Shown one piece after another: positions 59,905 through 64,000 of a stretch of 64,000 bases of DNA. Under the pieces are notes generated by a model. It saw nothing but the letters and a program-made list of their open reading frames with translations, searched no databases and was not told the DNA's origin. The position numbers and the translations under genes were made by a program. Numbering within the stretch: the stretch's first letter is position 1; every line of letters starts with the position of its first letter. The stretch is taken from positions 1,914,147 through 1,978,146 of the forward strand of contig JADLSH010000277.1 in NCBI GenBank assembly GCA_016169945.1. The letters are read 5' to 3'. Source of the DNA: Trachythela sp. YZ-2020. Its lineage: Eukaryota; Cnidaria; Anthozoa; Malacalcyonacea; Clavulariidae.

Positions 59905-60220
59905 TACACCTTTATCTAAATATCGCAGTAATAGACCTTTATGTTCAAAAAAAAAATAATAAAAACAAAATATATATATATATATACCTGTAGGTTTTGA
60001 ATCTACAAACGCAAAAGTGCTCGACAACATATAGTTAGAGCAAATTATAGTTTTCGCTTACCTCAAAACTTGTAACCATAACAGGCTGTTTCATCTGTAA
60101 AAGAATCATCAGCATCATGAATCATGATGATTCTTTACAGATGAAACAACCTATTCTAGACTGAAATAACAATATATATATATAGATCGTTCTCCGTCGG
60201 TTTTGATTGGAGTTTGTCCA
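59905..60220. other. Spacer with (AT)n tract and a hairpin
   Basis: It contains an A-rich run and an (at)n microsatellite at about 59970-59986. A perfect-looking hairpin lies at 60083-60152, with a 28-29-bp stem aggctgtttcatctgtaaa... and a 13-nt loop. No gene is seen. Confidence 0.6.
60083..60152. repeat. Short hairpin (inverted repeat, 28-bp stem)
   Basis: The arms 60083-60111 and 60125-60152 are complementary with one mismatch and one bulged base, and the loop is 13 nt. It could be a transposon remnant; a small-RNA precursor is possible but unsupported. Confidence 0.6.
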
Positions 60221-60940
60221 CTTGTAGCAAGTGTACCCAAGTGTACCCAAGTGTACCCAAGTGTACCCAAGTGTACCCAAGTGTACCCAAGTGTACCCAA
60301 GTGTACCCAAGTGTACCCAAGTGTACCCAAGTGTACCCAAGTGTACCAAGTGTACCAAGTGTACCAAGTGTTGCAAATTGTGTAGTGCCAAGTGTACCAA
60401 GTGTACCTAGTTGTAGAACTGCATGAGTTATCCCAAGTGCACCAAGTGTGCAAGTTGTAAAGTGCATGAAGTTGGCAGAAGTGCGCAAGTTGTAAGAAAG
60501 AGGATGAAGTTGTCCAAAGTGTACCAAGTCATAGAAGTCTATGAAGTTATAGGCGTGTACCAAGTTATCGAAGTGCATGTGAAGTTATCGAAGTGCACCA
60601 AGTTCTAAGTGCATGAAGTTGTCCAAGTGCATGTACCTAGTCATAAGTGTATGAAGTTATCCAAGTGTACACGTTGTAGAAGTGCAGGAAGTGGTAGAAG
60701 TGTACCAAGTTATTGAAGTGCATGAAGTTATCGTACCAAGTATACCAAATTATTGCCAAATGTACCAAGTTGTGAAAGTGCATGAAGTTATCAAGTGTAC
60801 CAAGTTGCAGAAATGCATGATTATCCAAAGTGTACCAAGTTATCGAAGTGCATGAAGTGGTAGAAGTATACCAAGTTATTGAAGTGCATGAAGTTATCGA
60901 AGTGTACCAAGTTGTAGAAGTGCGTGAAGTTATTGGTCGT
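60221..60940. repeat. Minisatellite, locus 2, with a perfect 11 x 10-bp core
   Basis: It opens with 11 perfect copies of gtgtacccaa (60231-60340). Several 9-bp gtgtaccaa copies follow, then the same alternating gtgtaccaagt / gtgcatgaagt higher-order repeat as locus 1 at 16741-18240, on the same strand. Repetitive ORFs on both strands are not called as genes. Confidence 0.9.
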
Positions 60941-61266
60941 ATCGATCTGACCAGTCTGGCTGTGTTCATGAAAGCGCCTTAGATCTGGATGGATTTGCGT
61001 GAGCTGTTATACTACATAATTTATCTCTGTTAGTTGTAATTTGGTCCTAAAGCCTGCCACACACAAGAGGTCTTGGCTGAAGAGTTAACGACCACGCGAG
61101 GACGTTTGATCAGCCACTCTCTCGCGTGCGCATTGCTCTTGCTGAGAATTTTGCCTCCCAGGCCGTAAACAAAGTTTCTATCGTGTTTGATATTAGAAAC
61201 TTGCAAAGCTACGATCTCTCGGCGTGGTTGTGAGTTTCAGCCAGAGCTCTCAGGTGCCACAGACTT
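60941..61266. other. Spacer, no confident feature
   Basis: Unique-looking DNA between the minisatellite and the right LINE A block. No ORF or TIR element was recognised. Confidence 0.35.
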
Positions 61267-61676
61267 GCATAACCAGTGAAGTGGGGCAAATGTTGAAGTA
61301 CTTGTCAGCCAAACAAACATGTGTGCAAACATGCATGTGGACGCAGTAACGCAAAAACACCGCATATAATTTTATACTGCCAATTTTGCCCAATTTACTC
61401 GCCACCAAGCAAAGCCTCTCACGGAATCGAGCTTTTCAACTTGGAGCAACCATCTGGCTGTTTGAATCGAACGCAAGTTTTTATTCGTGTAATATAGAGC
61501 GTTAAATAAAGACAAAGGCGGATCTCCACTAGACTTGATTTTTATGACGATCGCCTGAAAAATTCGCGACGAACATGCTCAGTAGGAAACAAATGATCGT
61601 CAAAGAGATCGTCAAGCTGCTCGACGAAAAGTAGAAACCAGGATAGTGAGAAAGCAGTTAGCATGGCAGGCCACTC
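61267..61676 (+). mobile_element. LINE A 5'-region fragment plus unassigned sequence
   Basis: 61267-61505 matches the start of the LINE A 5' region (compare 3065-3370), with extra small indels. After ttaaataaag it switches to unrelated sequence (ggcggatctccactagac), which looks like the end of another short repeat. At 61677 it re-enters LINE A ORF2. So this is a rearranged copy with a large internal deletion. Confidence 0.55.
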
Positions 61677-62765
61677 CTAAGACAAAAAGCATTTGGCCTT
61701 AGCTAACAAATTCATGTTTAGATTGCTGCGAAACAAAGTAAATCGGGAGAGAAAACGTTGTCGTAAAGTATATTATATTATAAAGAAAAAGTTAGCAACC
61801 TCTCTGGATTCGAAACCTCAAAGACTGGTGCGAAGGTAAAACAGCTCAGTGGTCAGCAATCCAACACGGCCAGACTCTCAGATCTATGATTAGATTTGAC
61901 GTTAAAGAGGACAGTGATGAAGTTTTAGGGATTAGGATTAACGAGGCCTTTATCAGTGTCATGAAAGATTTCCCCGCTGCCTGGAAGATTTTAACAACTT
62001 ATCGACTGACAATGATGAACCAATTAGCGTCTCAGAAAAGAACAGTGGAGCGGCTACTACGTGCAATCAGTGTTTCCAAAGCTAGCGGTCCTGATGAACT
62101 CCCCAATTGGGTTCTAAAGAGCTTTTCTGACATTCTGGCACCTGCAATTACTGATATATTTAGTGTGCGTCCTCCCATGAGTGCAGGGTGCCGAAGGCAT
62201 GGAAAATAGCACATGTGCCACCTGTTCCTAAGCCAAAAACATTACTGAACTTTAACAAGGTTGAGGCCAAAAATTTCCTTAACTTCAACGTTGTCAAAAA
62301 TTGCAGAAAACATCCATCATCGAGGATGAATTGGAAGTCTAAACTACCAAGAAAAGATGGACCCAATGCAATTTGGCTTTATCCTGCAGGATCAAACACG
62401 ACTCTTGCGCTTATTTCAATGATGTATACCTGGCTTTCTGCACTTGATGGACAGGCTCTACAGTAAGAGTCGCTCCCACTTGATTATCGCTTAAAGCCTT
62501 CGACCTAGTCGACGGACGACCACAACCTACTTGTTTAAAACTATCCAATTACCAGAAATAAAATAACGATTGTAAATTGGATAGCTGCCTTTCTTTGTGG
62601 TCGAACTCGAAGTTAAAAATAAATTCGTGTATTCGAATTTTCTACAAGTTCCTGCCGGTATTCCCCAGGGCAAAATCGCTCACTGGCTATTCTAGCAAAA
62701 ATAATTGATCAATGTATTACAAAATCTCGACTAGCAACCTGTGAAATTTGCAGCCGATGCTGCGG
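61677..62765 (+). pseudogene. LINE A ORF2 RT fragment, right block
   Basis: It matches unit 3 from the basic linker (compare 11094 onward) through SKASGPDELPNWVL (about 62075-62115) and the FAAD box (62747-62758), then hits the same truncation junction as units 1 and 2. It carries many more one- to four-base indels than the left block. Short open pieces remain at 61886-62209 and 62188-62466. Confidence 0.75.
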
Positions 62766-64000
62766 GGCATAACCAATGAAGCAAACATTGAAGTACTTGA
62801 CGCCAAACAAACACTTGACTTGAAGTGGTAGGAAAATCAATCCAGCTTTGACTTTAATTAATTTCATGCATGTCGCTCAAGGAAATTGAGCAATCGTGTG
62901 CAAACATGCATGAACGCCCTTCTCACGCAAACTTACCGCATATAATTTATATAGTAATTTGCCCAATTTACTCACCAAGCAGAAAAAGCCTTCACAAGGA
63001 CGAGCAACTTGGAGCAAGTCTGGCTGTTTTGAGATCGAACGTAGTTTTTATTCGTGTAATATAGAACGTTTTTAAACATAGGCATTATAAATAGCGTTAG
63101 GAATGGTTTAGGATAGCGAGAAAGCAAAGCATGACGAACCTCCGCCTTTACATAAGAAAATAAGAAAGCAAAATACGAAAGGGATAGAAATGTTAGTGAA
63201 CAGAAATTTGATCACTCTTGATATGAAGGCGAACCGACGAGAATGTGGTTGCGCTTGCTCGTTGTGAATACCCGCTAGCTTACTGTACATGAACCTTAAA
63301 TCTTGCTGTTCCAGGCACGCCCGATATAACAACAACAGAAAAATATGATTCTTTCTGAGAGAATATATTCTCCTTGAGAACTGTCCATTAAATCATTTTG
63401 GTACTGGCATATGATAGAAAAGTATAGAAAAGTACACTTGGTGAATTATATTTTCTAGAAAGGCGCGTTTACGCACCAAACTTTACAATATAACATAAAA
63501 CCATGGATAAGCTAAAATTATCAAAGGACTGACTGGCGATCTTGAATCGTTAAAAGACTTCGTGAGCGACTATTTGAGTTTGAAAGGCGAGAGTTGAAGC
63601 TCGCCAGCGGCCAAAACTTTTACTGATGGCTCTATCTCTCGATTACGTGTGGTGGAAAAATATAGAGAATTTCTACCCTAAATGTTCTGGACAATAACAT
63701 GCTGTCTAAACTAAAGTCTGCTGTATGCCAGGGAATAAAGTTCAACAATAAACAGCGGAATAACGATTGAAAGCGGTCAGTGCTTTCAGGTGATGTCGCC
63801 GCCAAGACCTGTTGACTGACATGAAGGATCAAGTGGAGATCGTGATTGCTGAAACAAATATCCAAAGAGCAAGTTTCAAGTATGCAAACGCAGGTAACTA
63901 AAAAATTCAGAATAATTTGCCGCCATTCTAAACGAAAATATCGAACTGAAGAGTCAAATCAATCGTGTTAAAACCACAAACGTAGGCGGAGTTAATGAAT
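62766..64000 (+). mobile_element. LINE A 5' region and ORF1 start of a further tandem unit (runs off the window)
   Basis: 62766-63503 repeats the 5' region. ORF1 begins at ATG 63504 (MDKLKLS) but is frameshifted within 10 codons and repeatedly after that. The head-to-tail RT/5'-region junction is the same as at 3060 and 7185, so the same tandem arrangement exists on this side of the satellite. Confidence 0.75.

Overview
The window looks like a piece of an animal nuclear genome, most likely an early-branching marine invertebrate and plausibly a cnidarian. This rests on a single large spliced gene with short GT-AG introns, animal-type LINE retrotransposons (CR1/L2-like and relatives), several cut-and-paste DNA transposon families, a THAP zinc-finger gene, and long satellite arrays. 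Nothing bacterial (operons, ribosome binding sites, CRISPR, IS elements) is present. The taxon is an inference from gene and repeat style, not a search result.

Layout. (1) 1-12.35 kb: three head-to-tail units of about 4.1 kb of one LINE family (called LINE A here), each unit carrying ORF1 and a broken endonuclease/reverse transcriptase ORF2. Unit 3 carries a Harbinger-like MITE cluster. (2) 12.39-12.99 kb, minus: two exons of a THAP zinc-finger gene. (3) 13.7-16.0 kb, minus: remnant of a BEL/Pao-like gag, split by a 1.69-kb piggyBac-like element. (4) 16.74-18.24 kb: a minisatellite built from gtaccaagt-type words. (5) 18.47-24.27 kb: a structure with terminal inverted repeats of about 170-230 bp. 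It encloses a dead CR1-like LINE (LINE B, minus), which itself holds two adjacent mariner-type MITEs. (6) 24.82-35.93 kb, plus: an apparently intact seven-exon ABC transporter of the ABCC/MRP type (1,269 codons), with separate transposable elements in its introns. (7) 38.5-39.8 kb: a broken SGNH-hydrolase reading frame interrupted by a LINE endonuclease fragment on the other strand. (8) 39.83-59.88 kb: a 20-kb array of 12 near-identical units of about 1.67 kb. It begins and ends with the same 251-bp TIR element and is flanked by a TA duplication inside the SGNH frame, which resumes on the far side. (9) 60.2-60.94 kb: a second locus of the same minisatellite. (10) 61.27-64 kb: more LINE A tandem units, rich in small indels.

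The only gene that looks fully functional is the ABCC transporter, a membrane exporter with two six-helix domains and two nucleotide-binding domains. Everything else is mobile or repetitive DNA or its remains, often nested two or three levels deep. The most unusual object is the 20-kb array, which behaves at its outer edges like one transposon insertion and is internally a homogenised satellite.
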